Shown here piece after piece: positions 36,177-45,448 of a stretch of 64,000 bases of DNA. The number at the start of each line of letters is the position of its first letter. Positions within the stretch are counted from its first letter, which is position 1. Origin of the DNA: Deltaproteobacteria bacterium (GTDB lineage: Bacteria; Desulfobacterota; Syntrophia; Syntrophales; UBA5619). The position numbers were made by a program, and so were the translations under genes. The notes beneath the pieces are model-generated. The model did not search any database. It saw only the letters and a list, made by a program, of their open reading frames with translations, and was not told where the DNA came from. The stretch spans positions 66,476 to 130,475 of the forward strand of contig JAJFTY010000054.1 in assembly GCA_021372695.1 (NCBI GenBank), written 5' to 3'.

Positions 36177-37337
36177 ATGAAGATCAGAGAAGATTTTTTG
36201 CCGCTCAATCGGCCGTCGATCGGCGAGACGGAGATCGCAGGCGTAACCGCCTGCCTGCGATCGCGCTGGATTACGACAGGCCCCCTCTGCAAACGATTCG
36301 AGGAGAGCTTTCAGGAGATGACCGGGGCGCGTCACGCCGTTTCCCTCTCGTCGGCGACGGCGGGGATGCATCTGGTGCTTGCCGCGCTCGACATCGGTTC
36401 GGGGGATGAGGTGATCACGCCCTCGCTCACCTTTGCCTCGACGGTCAATATGATAGCCCTTTGCGGCGCCCGGCCGGTCTTTGCGGATGTTCACTATGAC
36501 ACCCTCAACGTCGATGCTGGCGATGTTGAAGCCAGGATCACTCCCAGGACGAAGGCGATCATCCCCGTCCACTTTGCCGGCGCCCCGGCGGAGATGGACC
36601 TGATCCTGGCGATCGCCGACCGTCATCGTCTGACCGTGATCGAGGATGCCGCCCATGCCGTCGGGACTCGCCAGCGGGGCATCCATGCCGGCGGATTCGG
36701 ACGGATCGCCATCTTCTCGTTCCATCCCCTCAAGAACATTACGACCGGCGAGGGGGGGCTCGTCACCCACAGCGACGATGAACTCGAAAGGAGGCTTCGC
36801 CTTCTAAGGTTTCACGGCATCGAGCGGGATGCCTGGAAGCGGTACGGCAAGGGCGGCAATCCGGAGTATGACATCGAGACGCCGGGGTGGAAGTACAACC
36901 TGACGGATATCCAGGCCGCTCTGGGGATCGCCCAGCTTTCCCGCCTCGATGAATTCAACCGCCGCCGGGCGGAACTTGTCAGGCGGTACCGCGACGGCCT
37001 CGAAGGGGTCCCGGGCCTAGAGCTTCCGGGCGATCCGCCCTATCCCCACGAACATGCCCACCACCTCTTTGTGGTGAAGATCGCGGGCATGGAACGGGAG
37101 AGATTCATGCAGCGCCTCTCCGATTACAACATCGGCTATGGGCTCCATTTCCCGGCGTGCCACCTGCTGGCCTACGTGAGGAACCGTTTCGGGACGGTGA
37201 GTCTGCCGGAGACAGAGCGCGCTGCCGCGAGGATCCTGTCGCTTCCTCTCTTTCCGGATATGACCGACGGGGATGTCGACTACGTCTGCGAAGCGGTCGG
37301 GGAAATCCTCCGCGGCGTTCGGGGAGGTGGGAACTGA
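36177..37337 (+). CDS. arnB: UDP-4-amino-4-deoxy-L-arabinose aminotransferase (ArnB)
   Basis: A 386-residue DegT/DnrJ PLP-dependent aminotransferase converting UDP-L-Ara4O to UDP-L-Ara4N. Motifs: DFLPLNRPSIGETEIAGV, ALDIGSGDEVITPSLTFAST, IEDAAHAVGT, and SFHPLKNITTGEGG with the PLP lysine. GAGGAAAGGGG lies before the ATG. Its TGA overlaps the arnC ATG. Confidence 0.92.
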   Translation: MKIREDFLPLNRPSIGETEIAGVTACLRSRWITTGPLCKRFEESFQEMTGARHAVSLSSATAGMHLVLAALDIGSGDEVITPSLTFASTVNMIALCGARPVFADVHYDTLNVDAGDVEARITPRTKAIIPVHFAGAPAEMDLILAIADRHRLTVIEDAAHAVGTRQRGIHAGGFGRIAIFSFHPLKNITTGEGGLVTHSDDELERRLRLLRFHGIERDAWKRYGKGGNPEYDIETPGWKYNLTDIQAALGIAQLSRLDEFNRRRAELVRRYRDGLEGVPGLELPGDPPYPHEHAHHLFVVKIAGMERERFMQRLSDYNIGYGLHFPACHLLAYVRNRFGTVSLPETERAAARILSLPLFPDMTDGDVDYVCEAVGEILRGVRGGGN

Positions 37338-38320
37338 TGGCAACATTCGCTGCAGGCGGTCTCGGGAGGATGGTTTCGCTCGTGATCCCGGTCTTCAACG
37401 AAGAGAAGAATCTCTCGGCGCTGATGGGCCGCATCCTGCCGGTCATGACCGCCCTGGGGAGACCCTGGGAGGTCATCCTGATCGACGACGGCAGCCGGGA
37501 CGCTTCACTGGAGATGTTGAAGCAATTCGCGGCAGATCCGAACGTCAGGGTCGTTGAACTCACCAGGAATTACGGACAGCACGCGGCCATCATGGCCGGT
37601 TTTTCCATCGTCCGCGGCGGCATCGTGGTCACGCTGGACGCGGATCTGCAGAATCCGCCCGAGGAGATTCCCCGGCTGATTGCCACGATGGAAGAGGGCG
37701 GCTACGACGTGGTCGGCACGATCCGCAAGGGAAGGAAGGATTCCCTCCTGCGAATCATTCCCTCCCGGATCATCAACATGGTGGCACGCAAGATCACCGG
37801 CGTCCGGATGACCGACTGGGGGTGCATGCTCCGGGCCTACCGCCGCCCGGTGGTCAAGCGGATGATTGACTGCCACGAGCATTCCACCTTCATTCCGGCG
37901 CTGGCGACCCATTTCGGAAAACGGGTGACGGAGATCGAGGTCGCCCATGAGGAACGGTATGGGGGCAAATCCAACTATCCGCTGCGGAAACTGATCAACC
38001 TCCAGTTCGATCTGGTGGCATCCTTCTCCGAGCTCCCGATCAAGCTGATCATGTACGGCGGTGTCCTTCTGGCGACACTCGGCGTCTGCTTCGGCGCATT
38101 TCTCGTCATCGCCCGCCTGCTTTACGGTGCCCTCTGGGCGGCACAGGGGGTGTTCACCCTCTTCGCGATCCTTTTCGTCTTTGTGGGGCTCCAGTTTTTC
38201 GCCCTGGGTCTGATCGGCGAGTACATCGGCCGGATCTATCGCGAGGTCCGCAAGCGGCCCGAATACGTGATCGAGCGTATCTACGGGGATCATCCCGATT
38301 CCGCAGGAGGGGCGTCATGA
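37337..38320 (+). CDS. arnC: Undecaprenyl-phosphate Ara4FN transferase (ArnC)
   Basis: A 327-residue GT2 enzyme loading 4-formamido-arabinose onto undecaprenyl phosphate. GT-A motifs: VIPVFNEEKNL, LIDDGSRDAS, LDADLQNPPEEIP; then two C-terminal helices and GLIGEYIGRIYREVRKRPEY. The frame runs further upstream, but ATG 37337 overlaps the arnB stop (TGATG) and is chosen. Confidence 0.92.
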   Translation: MATFAAGGLGRMVSLVIPVFNEEKNLSALMGRILPVMTALGRPWEVILIDDGSRDASLEMLKQFAADPNVRVVELTRNYGQHAAIMAGFSIVRGGIVVTLDADLQNPPEEIPRLIATMEEGGYDVVGTIRKGRKDSLLRIIPSRIINMVARKITGVRMTDWGCMLRAYRRPVVKRMIDCHEHSTFIPALATHFGKRVTEIEVAHEERYGGKSNYPLRKLINLQFDLVASFSELPIKLIMYGGVLLATLGVCFGAFLVIARLLYGALWAAQGVFTLFAILFVFVGLQFFALGLIGEYIGRIYREVRKRPEYVIERIYGDHPDSAGGAS

Positions 38321-39252
38321 GGGTTATCGCCTTGGCTTACCACAACATGGGTCTCGCGGGCCTGAATGCTCTTGAGCGCGCCGGGTACGAGATTGCCATG
38401 ATCCTGTCCCATGAAGATGACCCTGGAGAGAACTGCTGGTTCGGCTCGGTGAGGGAATGGGGAGAGAAGCGGGCGATTCCCGTGGAATGTCCTTCCGATA
38501 TCCGGACGCCGGAATGGCACGAGAGGATTGCGGCCCTCCGGCCCGATATGATCTTTTCCTTCTATTACCGCCAGATGATTCCGGAAGCGATCCTGCGGAT
38601 TCCACCGCAGGGGGCGTACAACCTCCATGGATCGCTGCTCCCGGCCTATCGCGGCCGCTGTCCCGTGAACTGGGTTCTCATCCGGGGCGAGTCGCAGACC
38701 GGCGTCACCCTTCATCACATGGTCCGGAAGGCCGATGCGGGGGACATCGTCGGCCGAGAGGTTGTGCCCATCTCCATCGAGGATACGGCCTTCACCCTGT
38801 ACGGCAAGCTCTGCGACGCGGCCGGGATCCTGCTCGACGAACTCCTGCCGCGGATGAAGTGCGGTCACGCGCCCCGCCTTCCCCAGGATATCTCCCAGGG
38901 CTCCTACTTCGGAGGCCGACGGGCTGAGGACGGCCGCATCGATTGGGGTTGGCCTGCCGAAAGGATCTACAACCTGATCCGGGCGGTTACGGAACCCTAT
39001 CCCGGCGCCTTCTGCGGGTGGGAGAACGGTGAGCGGTTGATGATCTGGTGGGGAACGCCGGAAGAGGAAGGGGAAGGGGAAGGGGAGGCCGCGAAACCGC
39101 CCGGGAGCGTCGATGTCGAGGGCGACCGGGTTTTTGTCCGAACCGGACGGGGAAAGATTCGCCTCTGGGATGTGCAGACCGGATGCGAGAGAATGACCGG
39201 CCGCGAGCTGGTACGCTATTTCAGAAACAGGGAAGGAAAACGGTTATCATGA
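38317..39252 (+). CDS. arnA: UDP-Ara4N formyltransferase (ArnA N-terminal domain as separate gene)
   Basis: A 311-residue formyltransferase equal to the N-terminal half of E. coli ArnA. The catalytic Asn-His-Asp are visible in YNLHGSLLPAYRGRCPVNW and KADAGDIVG. The C-terminal part contains a low-complexity acidic linker EEEGEGEGEA (about residues 249-258) encoded by repeated GGGGAA. It overlaps arnC (ATGA) and the separate decarboxylase gene (ATGA). In enterics these two domains are fused; here they are split. Confidence 0.9.
   Translation: MRVIALAYHNMGLAGLNALERAGYEIAMILSHEDDPGENCWFGSVREWGEKRAIPVECPSDIRTPEWHERIAALRPDMIFSFYYRQMIPEAILRIPPQGAYNLHGSLLPAYRGRCPVNWVLIRGESQTGVTLHHMVRKADAGDIVGREVVPISIEDTAFTLYGKLCDAAGILLDELLPRMKCGHAPRLPQDISQGSYFGGRRAEDGRIDWGWPAERIYNLIRAVTEPYPGAFCGWENGERLMIWWGTPEEEGEGEGEAAKPPGSVDVEGDRVFVRTGRGKIRLWDVQTGCERMTGRELVRYFRNREGKRLS
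39070..39088 (+). repeat. Polypurine GGGGAA repeat (potential G-quadruplex) inside arnA
   Basis: GGGG runs at 39070, 39076 and 39082, and GG at 39087, separated by AA or A on the coding strand. It encodes the Glu/Gly linker of the formyltransferase. Repeats of this kind are prone to slippage. Confidence 0.6.
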
Positions 39253-40292
39253 AGATATTGATCCTGGGGGTGAATGGTTTTATCGGTCACCATCTGACGC
39301 AGAGAATCCTGTGCGAAACGGACTGGTCCGTTTTCGGGATGGACCTCTCCGATGATCGTCTGGGCAAAAGCCTGCAGAATCCGCAGTTTCATTTCATCGA
39401 AGGGGACATAGCGATCAACCGGGAGTGGATCGAATATCATGTCAAGAAGTGCGATGTGATTCTTCCGCTCGTGGCGATCGCGACGCCGAAACTCTACGTC
39501 GAAGATCCAATCAGCGTCTACAACCTCGATTTCGAGATGAATCTCAACGTGATCAAGCAGTGCGTCAAGTATCACAAACGGGTCGTCTTCCCCTCCACGT
39601 CGGAGGTATATGGGGCGTGCCCGGATCCGGAATTCAAGGAGGACGAGAGCTATCTGGTCGTGGGGCCGATCCAGAAGGAGCGCTGGATCTACTCCTGCTG
39701 CAAGCAGCTCCTCGACCGGGTGATCTATGCCTACGGTACCCGGGGGCATCTGGAATTCACGCTTTTCAGGCCTTTCAACTGGGTCGGTCCCCGTCTGGAT
39801 TCGCTCTATACCGCGAAGGAGGGGAGCTCCCGCGTGGTGACGCAGTTCATCGCCGAGCTGCTGATGAAGAGGCCGATCAGCTTGGTGGACGGCGGCAGCC
39901 AGAAGCGCTGCTTCACCTATGTGGATGACGGCATCGCCGCGCTGATTCGCATCCTCGCGAATCGCAATGACGCCTGCAAGAACCAGATCATCAATATCGG
40001 CAACCCGGACAATGAGTGCTCCGTCCGGGAACTGGCCCATATGCTCAAGAGACTCTTCATGGAGCATCCGGACCATCGCCGGGATGACGCCTACTCCGAA
40101 ATCATCGAGGTCCCGGCCGAGGCCTACTATGGGAAGGGGTACCAGGACATCTACACCCGAAAACCGAGCATCGAAAAGGCCCGAACCCTCCTCGGCTGGT
40201 CTCCGGCCATCAATCTGGAGGACTCCCTGAGGATGACGCTGCACTCCTTCCTCGCGGAGAACGAGCCCGCCCTCCGCGAATCGGGCCTGTGA
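39249..40292 (+). CDS. arnA: UDP-glucuronic acid decarboxylase (ArnA C-terminal domain as separate gene)
   Basis: A 347-residue short-chain dehydrogenase-type enzyme equal to the C-terminal half of ArnA, oxidatively decarboxylating UDP-glucuronate to UDP-Ara4O. Motifs: ILGVNGFIGHHLTQRIL (NAD site), VFPSTSEVYGACPDPEF, RWIYSCCKQLLDRVIYAYG (YxxxK replaced by Y-S-C-C-K, as in ArnA) and LFRPFNWVGPRLDSLY. ATG 39249 overlaps the formyltransferase stop. Confidence 0.92.
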   Translation: MKILILGVNGFIGHHLTQRILCETDWSVFGMDLSDDRLGKSLQNPQFHFIEGDIAINREWIEYHVKKCDVILPLVAIATPKLYVEDPISVYNLDFEMNLNVIKQCVKYHKRVVFPSTSEVYGACPDPEFKEDESYLVVGPIQKERWIYSCCKQLLDRVIYAYGTRGHLEFTLFRPFNWVGPRLDSLYTAKEGSSRVVTQFIAELLMKRPISLVDGGSQKRCFTYVDDGIAALIRILANRNDACKNQIINIGNPDNECSVRELAHMLKRLFMEHPDHRRDDAYSEIIEVPAEAYYGKGYQDIYTRKPSIEKARTLLGWSPAINLEDSLRMTLHSFLAENEPALRESGL

Positions 40293-40329
40293 CCGGTTTG
40301 CGGCAGGCGACGGTCCGGAAGAGGGGGGA

Positions 40330-41193
40330 GTGGTGACCAGGATCCTTGGGCTGAAGATCGACGTCGATACCTATCAGGGGATGAAACGGGGCGTCCCCTG
40401 CCTCCTTTCGCTGCTGCGCCAGGAGGGGCTCAAGGCCACTTTCTTTCTCAGCATCGGGCCGGACGCCTCGGGCCGCGCCGTTCTGCAGATGCTGAAAAAC
40501 CCCCGCTTCCTGAAGAAGATGGTGCGGTCGCGTGCGGCCACACTCTATGGTTTCAGGACGGCCCTGTACGGAACACTCCTCCCGTCACCGAAGATCGCGC
40601 TCTCCTTCCCCGGCCTCGTTCGGCAGATCATGACGGAAGGCCATGAGGTGCAGTTTCACGCCTGGGATCACCGGCGCTGGCAGGACGAACTCCTGGAACG
40701 GCCGGAAGCCTGGATCGGAGAGTGGTTCAACCGCGGCATCGATGGGTTCGCAGCGCTGACGGGAAAGAGGCCCACCGCCTTCGGCGCTCCGGCCTGGCTG
40801 ATCGATGACCGTGTTCTCGACCTGGTCCGGGGACGACATTTCGATTATCTCAGCTGCACGAGGGCAAAAGAGCCCTTTATCCACCTGGGAGCGGATCTGG
40901 TCGAGATCCCCTCCGATCTTCCCTGTTTCGAGGAGGTGGGGATCGAGGAGGGTGAACGGAGGATTCTGGATGAGCTCTCTGCGGGAGGCATCCATGTGCT
41001 GCCGGTCCATGCCGAGATGGAGGGCGGGATCGGCGGTGAGGCTTTCCTTCGGCTTCTCCGGGCCGCCGTGAGAGCCCGCTATGAGATCCTCCCGCTCCAG
41101 GCGATCCTCTCTCTTCTGCCGAAAAATCAACTCGCTTCCCGAAAGTTTCGCATGGCGCTCCTGCCGGGTCGCGCCGTTCCCTGTGCCGTTTGA
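40330..41193 (+). CDS. arnD: 4-deoxy-4-formamido-arabinose-phosphoundecaprenol deformylase (ArnD)
   Basis: A 287-residue NodB-type polysaccharide deacetylase. LGLKIDVDTYQGMKRG gives the metal-site Asp pair, and EVQFHAWDHRRWQD the HxxxH metal ligands. FGAPAWLID and VHAEMEGG follow. It removes the formyl group from undecaprenyl-P-Ara4FN before flipping. Two adjacent GTG codons (40330, 40333) follow GAGGGGGGAG; either may start translation. It is the last arn gene; no arnE/arnF flippase follows. Confidence 0.9.
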   Translation: MVTRILGLKIDVDTYQGMKRGVPCLLSLLRQEGLKATFFLSIGPDASGRAVLQMLKNPRFLKKMVRSRAATLYGFRTALYGTLLPSPKIALSFPGLVRQIMTEGHEVQFHAWDHRRWQDELLERPEAWIGEWFNRGIDGFAALTGKRPTAFGAPAWLIDDRVLDLVRGRHFDYLSCTRAKEPFIHLGADLVEIPSDLPCFEEVGIEEGERRILDELSAGGIHVLPVHAEMEGGIGGEAFLRLLRAAVRARYEILPLQAILSLLPKNQLASRKFRMALLPGRAVPCAV

Positions 41194-41311
41194 TCGAGCA
41201 ATACCCGCTGCCTTCGCCGGTCCGATGGTCCGGATCCCACCGTCCGTCCGAAGGCCTCCCTCGTCTAATCCCGGGATATTCCGAGGGATGCAAACAAAAC
41301 GCATATCTTTG

Positions 41312-41340
41312 TTGACCGGGAATGGTAAATCTGATATCAA
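41312..41340 (+). promoter_or_regulatory. Putative sigma-70 promoter of the first ABC operon
   Basis: TTGACC (41312-41317), 17-base spacer, TATCAA (41335-41340); predicted leader about 145 nt. The rest of the 299-bp gap 41194-41492 holds nothing else recognisable. Confidence 0.45.
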
Positions 41341-41492
41341 CGTTCCGCATAGCAAAAGCTTCCGATTTCTCCTTTCAAGAACAGAACCAGGGATGAACAG
41401 ATTGGCTGTAGCGATGTTGCAGTGACCTAGCATCCGGTATTGTATCTCAACAGCGGCTTAAGAACATAAATTTAACCATGGGAGGTTGGCGT

Positions 41493-42500
41493 ATGAAACG
41501 TTCAGGTTTTGTATGTGTTGTTGTGTTCATGGCCATGTGTCTGGCAATCAGCGCATTCGCCGCTGAGAAAGTGACCGTTTATACGTCCCTCGAAACGGAC
41601 GAGACGGTCAAATATCTCGAGGTTGCCAGAAGGGAGTTGCCGGACTTGGATATCAATGTCATCCGTCTTTCCACCGGTGAACTGGGTGCCCGCATGCTGG
41701 CGGAAAAGGACAACCCCCAGGCGGATCTGGTGTGGGGCTGGGCCGTGACCGACATGGAACAGTTCGTCCCGAGGGGCCTTCTGGTGCCCTACAAACCCAA
41801 AGGCGTGGAGAGGCTCGAAAAACGTTTCGTTCATCCCCAGTTCATGTACACCGGCATTGACATGTACATTGCCGCCTTCTGCGTGAACACCAAGGTCATG
41901 CAGGAGAAGAACCTTCCCATGCCCAAGGGGTGGAACGATCTTCTTGATCCCAGATTCAAAGGCCTCGTCACCATGCCCAACCCGGTCGCCTCCGGCACGG
42001 GTTTCCTCCAGATCGCGAGCATCCTCCAGATGTACGGCGCGAAAGAGGGCAAGGAAGACGGCTGGGAATTCCTGAAAAAGCTGGACAAGAATATCGGCCA
42101 GTACATCAAGAGCGGATCGCGTCCGGCCAAGATGACGGCTGCAGGCGAGTTTGCCGTGGGGGCCTCTTTCGAATTCGTGGTGGCCGAATTGATCAAGCAG
42201 GGCTTCCCGGTGAAGTTCGTCTTCCCGATCGAGGGCGCGGGGTATGAAGTGGAGGCCAATGCCCTGATGAAGGGTGCGAAGAATCCCAATGCGGCCAAGA
42301 AGTTCCTGGATTGGGCCATTACGGACAATGCCATGAAAGCCTACTCCGCATTCAAACACGGGGTGACCCTGCCCGGGATCCCCTCCCGCCCGGATCTGCC
42401 GAAACTCTCCGAAATCAAACTCTACCCCATGGATTTTGCATGGCAGGCCAAGAACGCCCCCGACATCAAGAAGAAGTGGGAGACCCTCTTCTCCAAGTAG
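41493..42500 (+). CDS. ABC transporter substrate-binding protein, Fe3+/2-aminoethylphosphonate type (system 1)
   Basis: A 335-residue periplasmic binding protein with a signal peptide (MKRSGFVCVVVFMAMCLAIS, then AFAA cleavage). It belongs to the FbpA/PhnS-like cluster: KVTVYTSLETDET, LAEKDNPQADLVWG, LPMPKGWNDLLDPRFKG, MPNPVASGTGFLQI, QYIKSGSRPAKM. Such proteins are often labelled 2-aminoethylphosphonate-binding, but no phnW, phnX or other phosphonatase gene is in the window, so the ligand is open. Start 41493 follows GGGAGGTTGGCGT. A strong hairpin separates it from the ATPase gene. Confidence 0.8.
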   Translation: MKRSGFVCVVVFMAMCLAISAFAAEKVTVYTSLETDETVKYLEVARRELPDLDINVIRLSTGELGARMLAEKDNPQADLVWGWAVTDMEQFVPRGLLVPYKPKGVERLEKRFVHPQFMYTGIDMYIAAFCVNTKVMQEKNLPMPKGWNDLLDPRFKGLVTMPNPVASGTGFLQIASILQMYGAKEGKEDGWEFLKKLDKNIGQYIKSGSRPAKMTAAGEFAVGASFEFVVAELIKQGFPVKFVFPIEGAGYEVEANALMKGAKNPNAAKKFLDWAITDNAMKAYSAFKHGVTLPGIPSRPDLPKLSEIKLYPMDFAWQAKNAPDIKKKWETLFSK

Positions 42501-42507
42501 CATGAAA

Positions 42508-42554
42508 TGCCGGTCATCCTGCTGTAGTCAGGATGACCGGCACGAACTTTTTTT
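42508..42554 (+). terminator. Intra-operon terminator/attenuator after binding-protein gene 1
   Basis: TGCCGGTCATCCTG (42508-42521), loop CTGTAGT, CAGGATGACCGGCA (42529-42542): a perfect 14-bp stem, then ACGAAC and seven T (42548-42554). Its place between the binding protein and the ATPase suggests partial termination, giving more binding protein than membrane components. Confidence 0.8.
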
Positions 42555-42601
42555 ACCCCTGGTTCTGTATAGAACTCTCAACATCTATGCGAGGATAGAC
42601 G

Positions 42602-43687
42602 ATGGCCAGAGATCTCAAACTGGAAAATCTCACCAAGCACTACGGGAATCTCACAGCCGTGGATCATGTGAACCTGGAGATCAAGGAGGGGGAGTTCATC
42701 TGCTTTCTGGGACCCAGCGGTTGCGGAAAAACCACGATCCTCAGGATGATCACCGGATTCGAGACGGTCACCTCGGGGAGCGTGATTTTCAACGATCGCG
42801 TGATCAACGATCTCATCCCCAAGAAGCGTGAATTCGGGATTGTGTTCCAGTCCTACGCGCTTTTCCCGAACATGACCGTGGAGGAGAACATCGCCTTCGG
42901 CCTGAAGATGCGGAAGATGCCGAAGAAGTTCGTCGCGGAACGGGTGGACAAGATGCTCGAACTGATCGGCCTCTCCGACTGGCGCAGACTCTATCCGGCC
43001 CAACTCTCCGGAGGGCAGCAGCAGCGCGTCGCCCTGGTCAGGGCTCTGGCCCCGGATCCCCAGGTCCTGCTCCTTGACGAGCCCCTGAGCGCCCTTGATG
43101 CGAAAATCAGGCTCCGCCTGCGGGCGGAGATCAAGCGCCTGCAGCAGGAGTTGAAAAAGACGATGATCCATGTGACCCACGACCAGGAAGAGGCGCTCTC
43201 CATTGCCGACCGCGTCGTCGTCATGGAGAAGGGTGAATTCCGTCAGGTCGGACGGCCGATCGACATCTACAAGAATCCGAGCTGCAACTTCGTGGCGGAC
43301 TTCGTGGGGACCTCCAACTTCTTCGAAGGCCGCCGCAACGCCGATGTCGTCGATATCGGCTGCCGGAAGATCCGGGTGACCCGCAACGGCAACGGTGCGC
43401 AAGAGAGGGTCACGCTGGCCATCCGTCCGGAGAATGTCGAGGTTTTCAAGCAGGATTCCGCCCCCGAGGTGCCCGAACCGATGAACCTCCTGACCGGCCG
43501 CATCGCGGTCGTGGTCTTCCAGGGGGCGGCCGTCCGGCTTCTCATCCAGGCGGGGCAGGAGGAGATCATCTCCGACATCATCGAAAAGGAGTTCGAGCAG
43601 CGCGGACTGAAGCAGGGGGATCAGGTCTATGTCTACTGTTCGCCCGAATCCTACCTGGTGTTTCCCGAAGGAGGGGGAAAGCAATGA
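42602..43687 (+). CDS. ABC transporter ATP-binding protein (system 1)
   Basis: A 361-residue PotA/FbpC-type ATPase: Walker A GPSGCGKTT, Q-loop FQSYALFP, signature LSGGQQQRVALVRAL, Walker B VLLLDEPLSALD, H-loop VTHDQEEAL, and a C-terminal TOBE domain (about 240-355). It overlaps the permease by ATGA. An inverted repeat GTTCT-GTAT-AGAAC lies about 30 bp upstream of its start. Confidence 0.92.
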   Translation: MARDLKLENLTKHYGNLTAVDHVNLEIKEGEFICFLGPSGCGKTTILRMITGFETVTSGSVIFNDRVINDLIPKKREFGIVFQSYALFPNMTVEENIAFGLKMRKMPKKFVAERVDKMLELIGLSDWRRLYPAQLSGGQQQRVALVRALAPDPQVLLLDEPLSALDAKIRLRLRAEIKRLQQELKKTMIHVTHDQEEALSIADRVVVMEKGEFRQVGRPIDIYKNPSCNFVADFVGTSNFFEGRRNADVVDIGCRKIRVTRNGNGAQERVTLAIRPENVEVFKQDSAPEVPEPMNLLTGRIAVVVFQGAAVRLLIQAGQEEIISDIIEKEFEQRGLKQGDQVYVYCSPESYLVFPEGGGKQ

Positions 43688-45432
43688 GCCCTGTCGTTCC
43701 TTCCGGAAAGGGAATATCCGGCTGGTTCACGGCCGACAACCTCTTCACCTGGGTGATCATGGTCATCCTGATGGTGATCCTGACCGTCTTTCTGCTCTAT
43801 CCGGTGGTGGACATCTGCCGGCTCAGCTTCATCAAGGACGGGGCTTTGACCCTGAGTAACTATACCGACTATTTTTCCGATCCCAGGATCTTCCGCTCCT
43901 TCTACAACAGCATGTATGTCTCTCTGGTGACGATGGTCGTCACGACGGTGCTGGCTTTTCTGTTTGCCTACGGTCTGACGCGCACGACCATGCCCGGGAA
44001 GGGGTTTTTCTACACGGTCTCCACGCTTCCCCTGATCGCGCCGACGATCATCCAGGCCCTGGCGCTGATCCTGCTTTTCGGTCGCAACGGCGTGATTACG
44101 CGCTACATGCTCGACACGAGCTGGAACATCTACGGTGCCACGGGCATCATCGTGGGAGAGGTCCTCTACTGTTTCCCCAACGCCCTCTTCATCCTCTATA
44201 CGACCCTGTCCGCGGTCGACACGCGGCTGGACGAGGCCGCCCAGAGCCTGGGCGCCTCGGCCATGAAGACCTTCTTCAAGGTGACCCTCCCCTCGGCCAA
44301 ATACGGCATCGCCAGCGCCGCGGCGCTTTGTTTCAACCTGACCATCACCGACTTCGGCATCCCTGTGGTGATCGGAGGGGACTATTCGGTTCTGGCGACG
44401 GAAATCGTCAACAAGGTCTTCGGCATGCAGCGGTTCGATCTGGGAGCGACGATCAGCGTGATTCTCCTGATCCCCTCCATCTCGGCTTTTGCGATCAACT
44501 ACTACCTGACCCGGAAGAGCTATGCGATGATCAGCGGCCAGGCCCGCCCGTTCATCCAGCCTTCCCGGCCGCTCAAGAAATGGGGCTTCACCATCTACTC
44601 GGCGCTCATCTGCGCCAGCATCCTGCTGGTGTTTGTTACGGTCTTTCTGGGATCCTTCGTCCGGACTTGGCCTTACGATTTCTCCCTCACCCTCAAGCAT
44701 TTCGACTTTCCGTCGCTCGGGGCGAGCGTGCCCATCTGGACCGCGTTCTGGAACAGCGTCCTGGAGCCGGGGCCGGTGCGGGAAATGATCGCCATCAAAT
44801 ACGCCCCCATCTGGACCAGCCTTCTGGTCTCCCTGGTGGTGGCCGTGATCGGGGCCTCGATCACGCTCGTGGCTTCATACATCATCGAAAAGAAGAAGCC
44901 CAAAGGTGAACAGCTTCTCTACGCCCTCTCCGTTCTGCCGGCGGCCATTCCCGGCGTGGTGCTCGGTCTGGGATACGTCCTGGCCTTCAACAAACCCTAC
45001 TTTCTGATCTACGGAACCATCTGGATCATCATCATCAACGTCGTCATCGCCAACTTTACGCTGGGGGTGCTCTCCGGGACCGCGAATCTCAAACAGATCG
45101 ACAAATCAGTCGAGGAGGCCGCGGTCAGCCTGGGTGCGGGTCCCGTAACGACGTTCACGAAGATCGTCTTTCCGCTCTCCAAGGTGGCCTTCTTCTCGAC
45201 GACCACCTTCTACTTCATGCGCTCGATGACCACGATCAGCGCAGTTCTGTTCCTGGTATCGGCGCAAATCAAACTGGCCGCCATCGAGATCATCTTTCTC
45301 GACGTAGACGGCCGCACGGCGAGTGCCAACGCCATGTGTACCGTGGTCGTGCTGATCGTCGCCCTGTTTCTGATCGTCATGCGGATTACGACGGGCACTT
45401 CGGGCCTTTCCGGGATGAGTGCGACGAAATGA
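43684..45432 (+). CDS. ABC transporter permease, fused two-domain (system 1)
   Basis: A 582-residue membrane protein with about twelve helices and two permease domains, each with an EAA motif: LDEAAQSLGASAMKTFFKVTLP (near 184) and VEEAAVSLGAGPVTTFTKIVFP (near 478). This single-chain double permease is typical of the PhnU/FbpB-like subclass that pairs with PhnS-type binding proteins. Last structural gene before the regulator. Confidence 0.9.
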   Translation: MSPVVPSGKGISGWFTADNLFTWVIMVILMVILTVFLLYPVVDICRLSFIKDGALTLSNYTDYFSDPRIFRSFYNSMYVSLVTMVVTTVLAFLFAYGLTRTTMPGKGFFYTVSTLPLIAPTIIQALALILLFGRNGVITRYMLDTSWNIYGATGIIVGEVLYCFPNALFILYTTLSAVDTRLDEAAQSLGASAMKTFFKVTLPSAKYGIASAAALCFNLTITDFGIPVVIGGDYSVLATEIVNKVFGMQRFDLGATISVILLIPSISAFAINYYLTRKSYAMISGQARPFIQPSRPLKKWGFTIYSALICASILLVFVTVFLGSFVRTWPYDFSLTLKHFDFPSLGASVPIWTAFWNSVLEPGPVREMIAIKYAPIWTSLLVSLVVAVIGASITLVASYIIEKKKPKGEQLLYALSVLPAAIPGVVLGLGYVLAFNKPYFLIYGTIWIIIINVVIANFTLGVLSGTANLKQIDKSVEEAAVSLGAGPVTTFTKIVFPLSKVAFFSTTTFYFMRSMTTISAVLFLVSAQIKLAAIEIIFLDVDGRTASANAMCTVVVLIVALFLIVMRITTGTSGLSGMSATK

Positions 45433-45448
45433 CGGGGGGCATGAGAAC

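Noticed and set aside
39061..39090. CRISPR or tandem-repeat array
   Set aside because: The GGGGAA repeat is short, lacks spacers and lies inside arnA. No CRISPR-like repeat-spacer pattern was found anywhere.
41478..45432. Dedicated 2-aminoethylphosphonate uptake and degradation
   Set aside because: The transporter resembles that subclass, but no phnW, phnX, phnA or C-P lyase gene is present, and neighbours point to amine metabolism, so the specificity label is not adopted.
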